A DNA stretch of 64,000 nucleotides from Aradus depressus (Eukaryota > Arthropoda > Insecta > Hemiptera > Aradidae), in NCBI GenBank assembly GCA_963662175.1, contig OY759219.1, positions 43,640,675-43,704,674 on the forward strand, read 5' to 3'. Numbering within the stretch: position 1 is the first letter of the stretch; every line of letters starts with the position of its first letter. The translations under genes were made by a program, and so were the position numbers. The notes under the pieces are model-generated. The model searched no databases. It was not told the origin of the DNA and saw only the letters and a list, made by a program, of their open reading frames with translations. Below are positions 55,913 through 64,000 of the stretch, one piece after another.

Positions 55913-56858
55913 GTGTTATGTTGATGACATATGTATCCTATTTAATGGTTCTAATAGACAAATTAAGCAACTCTTTGACTTTGTAAATAATATTCATGAT
56001 AAAATAAAATTCACCATAGAATTAGGGGGTGACAAATTAAATTTTCTAGACTTGAATTTAAAAATAAATAATAATAAATTTGAATACAACATCTACAGAA
56101 AACCGACAACCACAGATTCAATTATACACAATACATCGAACGCTCCTATATCACATAAACATGCGACATTTTACTCATTCTTCCATAGAGCTTACACAAT
56201 ACCACTAAACGTGACAGACAGAAACACAGAAATAGATATAATCAACAACATAGCCATAAAAAACGGATACAAACAACATACAATAGAAAAAATTAGAAAA
56301 AAAGTAACCAACAAAATCAATTTAAAAGATATCTCCAAACTAGACATAATAAACACAAGAGAAACAAAAAAATGGGTAAGCTTACCCTATTACGGGAAAA
56401 TTTCTGAACAAATAGGCAATATTCTTAAAAAAGAAAACTTCAAAGTTAGTTTCAGAACAAATAGGACACTTTACAAACACCTTAACAATACGAAAGACCG
56501 AATAAAAACAGAAGAAAAGAGTGGGGTTTATCAATTAAATTGCAACTCTTGCAACCTAGTCTATACAGGACAAACTGGGAGACAATTCAAACAAAGACTC
56601 AAAGAACATATATCAGAAATAGATACTAACATGGACACAACACACAACATAACAAAATCAACATTTGCACAACACATCAACCAACACAAACATACGTTTG
56701 ATAAAGACATAGGCATAAAATACCTTCATTTCTGCGAAAAAAGCACATTGCTCAACTCATTAGAACAATTAGAAATAAACAGAACTTTGAAAAATGGAAA
56801 TTGTATGAACGACCAAACCAATCTAAAATATTCCCCTTTACTGTCACCAATGGTATGA
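55908..56858 (+). pseudogene. Penelope-like RT C-terminus plus GIY-YIG endonuclease
   Basis: The open frame begins just before RT motif C (LCYVDDICILF at about 55,911), continues through LNFLDL and YNIYRKPTTTDS (typical of Penelope RT thumb regions), a K/N-rich linker with KWVSLPYYGKIS, and ends with a GIY-YIG nuclease: GVYQLNCNSCNLVYTGQTG, then RLKEH, H residues and SLEQLEI. The frame is intact over 316 codons, but the N-terminal RT (fingers, motif A) is missing, so the copy is 5'-truncated. Known role: the endonuclease nicks target or telomeric DNA to prime reverse transcription. A stop follows SPMV. Confidence 0.9.
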
Positions 56859-56914
56859 CCCTCCAGTCGATGTGCACAGGTACGTTTAAATATACATAGA
56901 ATTTACCAATATAT

Positions 56915-59900
56915 TGTAATGTAGGCAATTTGCGACTAGGCCAAATATATTGAAAAATATAATTTTATTTAAAGTTTGTAAACAGTATATGTAAATAAGT
57001 AAGAAATAAACTTTTAATTCTGAAGGCTGGCTAGAGAGATCCGGGTCAGGTATCCAGGAGTAATACAGAGGGGACCATCTAACCTCAATAAAGTACCTGA
57101 AGGAGGATTTATACAACCCATCCAGTTGACAGAACTATGAAAGATTAGAACTCCAAGCCTGTTGTTAGTGGCCCATAAAGCTATCTGGAATGTCCAACAT
57201 AAAGAGGACAAGGGCAAATAGGGGCATATTAAAAATATCTGGAATGTCCAAACTAAAGTGGACAGAGGTCAAATTGATTGCCTCCCAGGCAAAATTCCGA
57301 AATGGCCGAGGAGAAGAAAGAAGGAGAAGTAGTGGGGGAAGATGCCAGTCCAGGAGCCAGGAGGAAGTCGAGGGTTCATCAGTCAGTTACAGTCGAGATC
57401 CACCAGTGGAAGACACAGTTGAGGTCTAGAGGTGGAAGTGGACACTTCACTTTCCTGGATCAGTGGAAGTCTAGATCCAAGAGTGAGTCGAGATCCAACA
57501 GTAGAAGAGGGCAGTTCTAGTGGAAATCCAGAGCTTGAGGAAGAGTCCAGGAGTCTTTGGGGAGTCTTCAAGAGCCCTCCATTGATGTTCCGTTGAGAGA
57601 AGCCCCGAGAGTCGACAGGAAGTTTAGCCCGACTTCAATTTGAGTTCCCCTTTCATCTTGAGGGAGCAACCTGTCTCCATGCAGTAATATCCAGCCAGCC
57701 CCAACATCCAAACGACGTTATTCTCCATGTAAGGTTCAATTTTATATTATGTTTTTAATTTTAAGTCAATTTTTATTTTGTAAATATATTCTTTTAAAAA
57801 TGAATTTCTAAATTTTAGTTGTTTGTTCCTATGCTCTATCCCGGGTCAGTTAAGGTTTGACAATTTGGTTTTTCAAAACTCTTTTCGCTGACGAATCCTT
57901 CGCCTTTGGTTATAGAAATCCAACTTGTATATTAAAATCAGTAAATTTAAATTATCGTTCTATTTCATAATAGAACTGGCATCCTATGGACATTTTAAAT
58001 TAGTAAAGACAAAGCAATTTTAGAGAAAATCTCCGCAGCTTAGATTAAAAGTAAATTCAAAATCACATTTTTATTAAAACCGCGACGCGCAACTCCTCAT
58101 TATTACAATTTGACATGCCCTTGTGGAGATTTTGGTAAAATCATTATATCAGCAAGAGAGGAAAGGCGAAATTTTTAAACCAAAATTGACTTGGAGAGCT
58201 TGGGAACAAACTTGATTTTTGATATTTTATATTAATTAATTTTTGAAATTTCATTTACATTTTTTTAGTTGGTTAATTTTAGTAATTTTTTTTAAATTCT
58301 TTTTAATATGGATAATCAGATAGTTGTCGAGAATATTGAGCAATTCGTGGAAGCGAGTGTTGATAGTGAGATAGAAAATGTAGATATTCCAGTTTCGGCA
58401 GGGACAAGGTCACACAAAATGAATGTCGTTGACGAGAGAGAGGAGACCAAAGATTCTAATACGGACAAAATGTTGAAGGAAATGGGAAATTTAAAAAAAG
58501 GAATTTCTTTATATATAGCTAATTTAGATAATAAAATAGGAAATTTAGATAGTAAATTGGGATCACAAATAGCTGATTTAAGAAGTGATATGGGAAATTT
58601 AAAAAAAGATTTAGGAAATGATATGGGAAATTTTAAAAAAAATTTAGAAAGTAAAGTGGGGTCACAAATTACTAATTTAGAAACTAAAATAGGGTCAGAC
58701 GTAGAAAAAATAATAAGTCAGTTAGAAAAAGCTGAGGAAAAACAGAATGCCCATATTCAAAGTTTAAAGTTAAACTTACTTAGTGCTAAGGAGGAAAAGG
58801 AAGATAGGATTCCTATGTCAATTATCCAAAGTCCGGATGTCAATATGAGTATTGAAGATTTGTTAATAGAGGAAAAGGAATTAGGAAATAGTTTCATAGA
58901 ATGTGAAAGCACCGAGGTTGAAATCGATAATTGTGATAAGGTTAGATTAGTTGAGAACGTCAGGGAAGGAAACTGTCTTCATAAGGAGGAAGGGAAGTTT
59001 GAAGTTTTAGAGTCATTATCAGGAGACATTAAAAGTGGTAGAAACTTTGTGATAATCAGAAAATTTGTAAGAGTTGAAGTGAGAAAGTTTATACTTTTTG
59101 GAATAAATGAGAAGTATGAATGTGAAAAGAATTTTACAATGACAAACTATAAACCTAATGGAAAGAAAAACAGACTTGTTGAAGGAGTTTCAGATGACAT
59201 TACATACAAACTTACTATTCTAGGGGAAAATAAAAGGAATAGAGATAACAATTTTAGGGAAATAATTCGGCGAGGGATTAGGAAAAAGTCGAATATTTTG
59301 ATTTTAGGCCTTATATGTAATACATATGTATTTGGCCAAATTTTATAGTGAATATCCTTTTTATGAAACTCGAATGAGTTACAGACAGACTTACGAAGAC
59401 AAGATTAGACAGAAAATGTAGACAGAATACTTCGAATAAATGAATATGTAGAATAAATAGTTGAATGAAAGTGAGATTTATTTTTTTGTGTGAGACAAAG
59501 TCATCAGTTCATCAGTCAGTTACAGTCGAGATCCACCAGTGGAAGACACAGTTGAGGTCTAGAGGTGGAAGTGGACACTTCACTTTCCTGGATCAGTGGA
59601 AGTCTAGATCCAAGAGTGAGTCGAGATCCAACAGTAGAAGAGGGCAGTTCTAGTGGAAGTCCAGAGCTTGAGGAAGAGTCCAGGAGTCTTTGGGGAGTCT
59701 TCAAGAGCCCTCCATTGATGTTCCGTTGAGAGAAGCCCCGAGAGTCGACAGGAAGTTTAGCCCGACTTCAATTTGAGTTCCCCTTTCATCTTGAGGGAGC
59801 AACCTGTCTCCATGCAGTAATATCCAGCCAGCCCCAACATCCAAACGACGTTATTCTCCATGTAAGGTTCAATTTTATATTATGTTTTTAATTTTAAGTC

Positions 59901-60069
59901 AATTTTTATTTTGTAAATATATTCTTTTAAAAATGAATTTCTAAATTTTAGTTGTTTGTTCCTATGCTCTATCCCGGGTCAGTTAAGGTTTGACAATTTG
60001 GTTTTTCAAAACTCTTTTCGCTGACGAATCCTTCGTCTTTGGTTATAGAAATCCAACTTGTATATTAAA
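56915..60069 (+). mobile_element. LTR-B copy 2: LTR, gag-like ORF and second LTR fragment
   Basis: The LTR begins TGTAATG at 56,915 and matches copies at 3,115 (minus) and 63,581. A direct repeat of its internal part (57,372-57,931) recurs at 59,512-60,069 with almost no differences, interpreted as a truncated 3' LTR. Between them lie a leader and the 346-aa ORF. The exact LTR end and primer site were not found. It has inserted inside the Penelope-like unit. Confidence 0.75.
58308..59348 (+). CDS. LTR-B gag-like coiled-coil protein, 346 aa
   Basis: An intact ORF starting MDNQIVVENIEQFVEASVDS. Residues about 50-150 hold a repetitive coiled coil with recurrent MGNLKK, DNKIGNLDSKLGSQIADL and NLETKIGS units (multiples of 7 and 11). 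The remainder is E/K/N-rich with RKFVRVEVRKFILFG. There is no zinc knuckle or protease. The position after an LTR and the architecture resemble gag; it could also be a different structural protein. It sits in a presumed host intron on the same strand as the host gene. Confidence 0.6.
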   Translation: MDNQIVVENIEQFVEASVDSEIENVDIPVSAGTRSHKMNVVDEREETKDSNTDKMLKEMGNLKKGISLYIANLDNKIGNLDSKLGSQIADLRSDMGNLKKDLGNDMGNFKKNLESKVGSQITNLETKIGSDVEKIISQLEKAEEKQNAHIQSLKLNLLSAKEEKEDRIPMSIIQSPDVNMSIEDLLIEEKELGNSFIECESTEVEIDNCDKVRLVENVREGNCLHKEEGKFEVLESLSGDIKSGRNFVIIRKFVRVEVRKFILFGINEKYECEKNFTMTNYKPNGKKNRLVEGVSDDITYKLTILGENKRNRDNNFREIIRRGIRKKSNILILGLICNTYVFGQIL

Positions 60070-60926
60070 TCACCATATATATATATAATATTTTATAATC
60101 CTATATCCCGCCTCTAATTCCACGACACACTCACAAACCCATAGTTAGGGGGATATTTTATGTAGAAAATAATAAATAACGATGTATTAATATAATGTTG
60201 TATAATATAATGTAGATAGAGAATGTTAAAATTGTTTAGAACTTCATGGACCCAAATAAGAAGCTTATAGAACAAATAGACTAAATGGAACATTCTAGAA
60301 GCAATGGCTTCTATAACGTATACTTTAATATATTTTCTATATAAGAATATTGAAATTATGTATGGGGTAATCATGATTAATATATATAGTAAAATATGGT
60401 AAAAATAATATGTAAAGATAAATACCTGTAGATATAGAAAAGTCAGGTTATGTATAGACCTTTTGGAACATAGGTCCAGAACATTCGATGGCGCTATATA
60501 TAGTTCCGATATAGTCACTCATGGAGATAGTCAGTCACAGATATAGTCAGTCACATATAGTCAGAGATAGAGCCATATATAGTCAGTCAGATATAGTTGA
60601 TATAGTTATTCAGTCTCACTCACTATTACCTTGTTATTGTAAATTCTTGTAAAAGCACAGTCTGTTCATTTTATTTATATCCAGTTTCTTTATTGTTCCT
60701 CTGTGTGAGCTGTTGCCCTGTGGTCAATTGTAAGTAGCAAATATATATAAATTTATGTAACTTGTCTGACTTTCTTTAATTTTTTATTACGATCTGTCCG
60801 ACCTTATACATGTAAAAACGCCAGAAATCGTATTTATATTATTTTTTTATTAATTTCGTAATAAACGGAGCAGATTCGTAATAACACATTTGAAATATGG
60901 GGACCGCCTTGTCATAAAATGTCTCA
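60070..60926. other. unidentified AT-rich insert with short tandem motifs
   Basis: It contains ATAGTCAGTCACATATAGTC-type short repeats (60,515-60,610) and AATAAATAACG. It could hold another solo LTR, but no TG..CA pair with a TSD is convincing. The 134-codon minus ORF (60,518-60,114) is hydrophobic and AT-driven. Confidence 0.4.
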
Positions 60927-61142
60927 CAGCTTGACAATTTAGCTTAGTTAGGAATGTCTGACGTCATGGGGAACACCAGTAGGGAGGGTGAGGGGTTCCT
61001 CGAGAGGCTGACATTCTGAAAATTAACTTAATCTTATCTCTTATGCTTTTGGCTGAGGATGGTAGAAATACCGAAAGTACTCCCATGTATATATAGTTGG
61101 TGAAATTAGACAATATATTAAATAAACAAGTTTTATTTTATT
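60927..61142 (+). repeat. Penelope-like inverted terminal segment, right
   Basis: Inverse of the left segment. It includes GGCTGAGGATGGTAGAAATA then CCGAAAGTAC (61,051-61,080), a hammerhead-like arrangement with a GGTA/TACC stem. Confidence 0.88.
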
Positions 61143-61382
61143 TCACAATATCTCTGCAATAATGTCAGTTTTCATGGACTGTACCTAACCCGTCTCTGCT
61201 GTATTTTTAGTGTTTTGTAGGGCAAATAGTTGTATAGAGATAAGAGTGTAGATATTCAAATTAATATAATTTTTTTTGAGAGGTTTGAGTTTATTTAGGG
61301 AAACATTAGAAATGCTCACAACATTAAATATACTATACAAAAGTATTCCTTTTTCTATATTATTAAAATATATTAATCTGCG

Positions 61383-61632
61383 AGGTAAAATAAACTTAAG
61401 CAGGCCGTCCTTCGGATGGGAAGTTAAGCGATGATCCCGAGCCTGTACGATGTCAGATACTCGTTAAAGACCCCTGCCCTGGGTGAATAAAAATTTAGGG
61501 TATGCAAAATTTAGGACTCCCACAGTAGAGTCGGGCTCAAGTCCACCAGAGTGACGAAAGAGCGCTCTGGTAGTAGGCGATATGACCTCGTAGCAAAGCC
61601 CGGGCATGAGTCATAAAACCTAATTTAACCTA
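61383..61632 (+). mobile_element. SINE copy 2 (body and tail)
   Basis: Matches 44,940-45,165: GTCCTTCGGATGGGAAGTTA, ACTCGTTAAAGACCCCTGCC, GTCGGGCTCAAGTCCACCAG, ending CCTAATTTAACC. The tRNA-like head is missing or decayed. Confidence 0.8.
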
Positions 61633-61719
61633 TTGAATTATTATATTATTTGTATGAAAAAAAATTGAAATTAGTATAGGTAACTTCTAAGTTGAGAAAC
61701 GAAAAGCTTTTGAAATATT

Positions 61720-61892
61720 GTCTATTCCACAAGAAATGTATACATGAACTACTTATTTTGGCTTTACACCATTGTCAGTTTTAGATGTACTAAGTATACT
61801 GTATACTAAGTCTTAGTTGTCAACTAAACCTGACGATGGTGTAATGCCATAACCCATAGTTTATGTATCCACTTTTCGTGGAATAGACACTT
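61720..61892. mobile_element. palindromic MITE-like element
   Basis: TGTCTATTCCAC..GTGGAATAGACA and an inner pair TTACACCATTGTCAGTTTTAG / CTAAACCTGACGATGGTGTAAT fold around a TACTAAGTATACTGTATACT centre. No ORF. Confidence 0.65.
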
Positions 61893-62339
61893 AAAAAAAA
61901 AGTTTTATTTGTTTATTCAATGAGAATCGCTCAAAATGTGATATTTGTATTAAACCTTCCGTCACTCAAAGCTGTTAGTTTCGATGCTTAGAATATAAAT
62001 TGATTTAGAATCGGAATAGGGATCGTGAGGCAGAGGTTGATCCGAGTGTAATCGGTACATGATGTACTAAGGGAGAGTCAATCAGACTTTTGTTGCAACC
62101 ATGTCCTGCAACAGAGCGGTTATTGTTGATATTCCATCTTTCCTGGATGATAACTCTGAACACACAGTCAAAATCGTTTATAACGAACTTCAAGGGACTG
62201 GCAGTTTTTGTTCGTTATAGTCGGTGTTTTCTTTAAGTGGTGTTATCGGTTATAAAGAACAGTTTGCTATAAATGGTGTTACTCTGGTTACAACAAAGAG
62301 TTCGTTATAAGTTTATGACTGTTAGAAGATAACTTAAAA

Positions 62340-62650
62340 GTGAAAGTGAAAGAAATTTTATTATTCTGGGACCGAGGTCCCCCAAGAATAAATACATACA
62401 GAGTAAAGAAAATGAAACAATGAAACATAGTATCAGTACAAAGAAATAAAAAGATAGGTAGGTAAATAAAAATGAGTGCTACATTGGAGAAAAACTATAC
62501 AACTAAAAAATAGTTAAAAAAAAAAAATAGATAAACAAAAGATAAACAGGAAATAAAAAAAACAGGAACTATACAACTAAAAAATAGTTTAAAAAAAAAT
62601 AGATAAACAAAAGATAAACAGGAAATAAAAAAAACAGGAAAAAACATAAA
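62340..62650. repeat. A-rich ~70-bp tandem duplication
   Basis: AACTATACAACTAAAAAATAG..ATAGATAAACAAAAGATAAA occurs twice (about 62,495-62,635) in A-rich DNA within the relic. Confidence 0.7.
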
Positions 62651-62781
62651 ATTAACAACAGTCAGTTTCAATTTTTAAATTGTTATAGTGTATTTTTAAC
62701 GTTCAGTAATGTTTATCAACAAAAAAATTTTTTTTTGTTTATTTTTGATTCTAATCTCGATTTCTCCCCCATGTTTGTAGG

Positions 62782-62870
62782 CCCTGATGATGATATAAAA
62801 TATATCGAAACGTTGGCATCTGAATAGTGTTTTTTTTCATCTTTGACTGACCCTCAATATTCCTACAAAT
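62782..62870 (+). ncRNA. hammerhead-like motif plus shared repeat end
   Basis: CCTGATGATGATATAAAATA then TATCGAAACG gives CTGATGA, T, a GATATA/TATATC stem, then GAAA. Sequence matching an arm of the 52.4-kb hairpin follows (ATCTTTGACTGACCCTCAAT). Confidence 0.4.
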
Positions 62871-63580
62871 ACTTAATAATGAAATGAGTAGATAGTCAAT
62901 AAACAAGATTCATTCGCCACACGTTTTCAACCCAGTCACTCGTAATTGATCGGTCAACAGCTGCTGACTCACCTGAAATTTTTCCATGAACAATATTGTG
63001 GTGAGGTCGAAAACGTTGGATCCAGGAAGCGGTGCACTTGAACGATTATTTCTTTAGAAGCACACCAAATGAGCGCACTCACGGGTAAATTGTTTGCGCA
63101 AAGCGTTTTCAATGTCGAGTGTGATTAGATGAACTAACCCGTTTTGACTTTCTCCCGGCCCTTCATCATTCCAGCAATCGTTGAGCGCGATGTTTGAAAT
63201 TCACGGGCAATCGACTCGCAAATTATTCCGAGCTGCCCCTCAATTGAACCCCATAAGTGCATAATTTCAAGTTTTGAGATATTTAAGAAAAACTTTTAAC
63301 TTAACGAAAAGCAGATATTTTTTTACGAAAAAATTCCTGAATGTAAAGAAAGGTTTTATACATAATATGGAAACTTATTATATTCATTAAGGTGGGGGAA
63401 GAGGGTTAAAAAAAAATATCCATCCTCTGCATTTATGGAGTTTCTGCAATAAAATAAATTTATGACACTTTTTTACCATTTTTATGATATTAATGAGTTC
63501 AGTTAAGGGTAAAAATCAACAAAGCTGTCTTCTAATAACATTAAACTTTATTTTGGTAAATAAAAAGGTCTTTTGTGTAG

Positions 63581-64000
63581 TGTAATGGATTTGCGACTAG
63601 GTCAAATATATTGTAGAATGTATTTTTAAATGTAATGTAGTCAATAGTTGCATAGGCCAAATGTGTTATAATTTCAAATTTGTAAAGTCAGTAATGCATA
63701 AAAACAGTAATGGTGAAATAAACCCTTAATTCTATAGGCGGGCTAGGGAGACCCGGATCAGGTAGAAGGAGCTTATCCCATTTTGCCTCCGTCAAGAAAG
63801 AAGCTGACAGGATGCAATAAAAGAAGGCACCAACAGTCACCTGGAGGAATATTTATATAGCCTTTACAACCCGGATTTTACAATATGGCTACAGTCAGGT
63901 ACCAGATTGGAGCTCCAAGCCCGTTGTTAGTGGCCCATAAAGCTATCTGGACTGCCAAAGTAAAGCTGACAAGGACAAATTAAAGGAGACACCGCGAAGT
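63581..64000 (+). mobile_element. LTR-B copy 3, runs off the window
   Basis: It begins TGTAATGGATTTGCGACTAG, matching the starts at 56,915 (+) and 3,115 (-). It shares AAATAAACCCTTAATTCTA, CTCCAAGCC(C/T)GTTGTTAGTG and GGCCCATAAAGCTATCTGGA. It continues beyond 64,000. Confidence 0.85.

Larger units (their letters stand above)
55687..61173. mobile_element. Penelope-like element composite with 14-bp TSD
   Basis: The 14-bp duplication ATGGACTGTACCTA (55,673-55,686 and 61,174-61,187) brackets the unit. Terminal pseudo-LTR-like sequences are inverted relative to each other (about 55,710-55,912 and 60,927-61,142), as often seen in truncated Penelope copies. Inside are an RT/GIY-YIG ORF and an LTR-B element with about 0.86 kb of unidentified DNA. 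Confidence 0.88.
62196..63300 (-). pseudogene. pogo/Tigger-like transposase relic
   Basis: Minus-strand frames near 63,290-63,130 encode SIAREFQTSRSTIAGMMKGR, a CENP-B-type helix-turn-helix. SGESAAVDRSITSDW follows near 62,960, a typical Tigger segment. GCAGTTTTTGTTCGTTATAG at 62,201 resembles a pogo-type terminus. There are multiple stops and indels, and the catalytic DDD region is not found. Confidence 0.65.

Noticed and set aside
60114..60518. 134-aa hydrophobic minus ORF as a membrane protein
   Set aside because: Composition follows the AT-rich DNA; no orthologue-like features, and it overlaps short tandem repeats.

Overview
The window is arthropod, most likely insect, nuclear DNA. It is AT-rich, has spliced exons with consensus GT..AG borders, carries TTAGG-type telomere-like motifs, and is dominated by nested transposable elements and satellites. 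There are no operons and no rRNA.

Layout. (1) 1-3.1 kb: a 41-bp minisatellite, AT-rich DNA and a minus-strand LTR fragment (family 'LTR-B'). (2) 3.1-14.0 kb: a minus-strand, apparently non-autonomous LTR retrotransposon ('LTR-A') with ~0.9-kb LTRs, an exact tRNA-Lys(UUU)-type primer-binding site and a gag-like ORF. Three later insertions are identified in it by target-site duplications (TSDs): a full-length Jockey-like element, a copia-like solo LTR and an R1-like 3' fragment. (3) 14-24.4 kb: decayed non-LTR DNA, one exon, a 57-bp minisatellite, a ~4.8-kb satellite with 1.3-kb higher-order periodicity, a 43-bp satellite, a 26-bp minisatellite, a second exon and an R1-like remnant. (4) 24,424-43,232: an 18.8-kb Polinton/Maverick with AG..CT ends, ~1.4-kb terminal inverted repeats (TIRs) and an exact 6-bp TSD (TCTGAG). 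It carries protein-primed DNA polymerase B, packaging ATPase, retroviral-type integrase, adenovirus-like cysteine protease, a major capsid-like protein and two conserved accessory proteins. ATPase and both accessory ORFs are open; polymerase, integrase, protease and capsid are broken. Part of the polymerase gene is duplicated in inverted orientation near the left end, and a second Jockey-like element lies there. (5) 43.2-55.7 kb: more exons, SINEs, a MITE, tandem repeats, RT relics and a head-to-head inverted LTR structure ('LTR-C') with tRNA-Lys(CUU)-type primer sites. (6) 55.7-64 kb: a Penelope-like element (GIY-YIG) bounded by a 14-bp TSD and invaded by an LTR-B element with a gag-like ORF, then a SINE, a pogo/Tigger-like relic and a third LTR-B copy running off the end.

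The host content is a plus-strand gene of unknown identity. Seven exons were found at 15,253, 23,720, 44,603, 46,066, 46,734, 51,834 and 55,452. The last six join with fully compatible phases (0-1, 1-0, 0-0, 0-1, 1-0, 0-1), so the Polinton sits in a ~20.8-kb intron. The first exon ends in phase 1, so an unseen exon probably lies between 15.4 and 23.7 kb.

The observations I would follow first are the Polinton polymerase fold-back with its 48-bp palindrome, the TE-filled host gene, the LTR-C inverted structure, a recurring hammerhead-like CTGANGA-stem-GAAA motif with covarying stems, and the motif shared by Polinton TIRs and a tandem array at 48.8 kb. All calls come from reading the sequence; no database search was possible.
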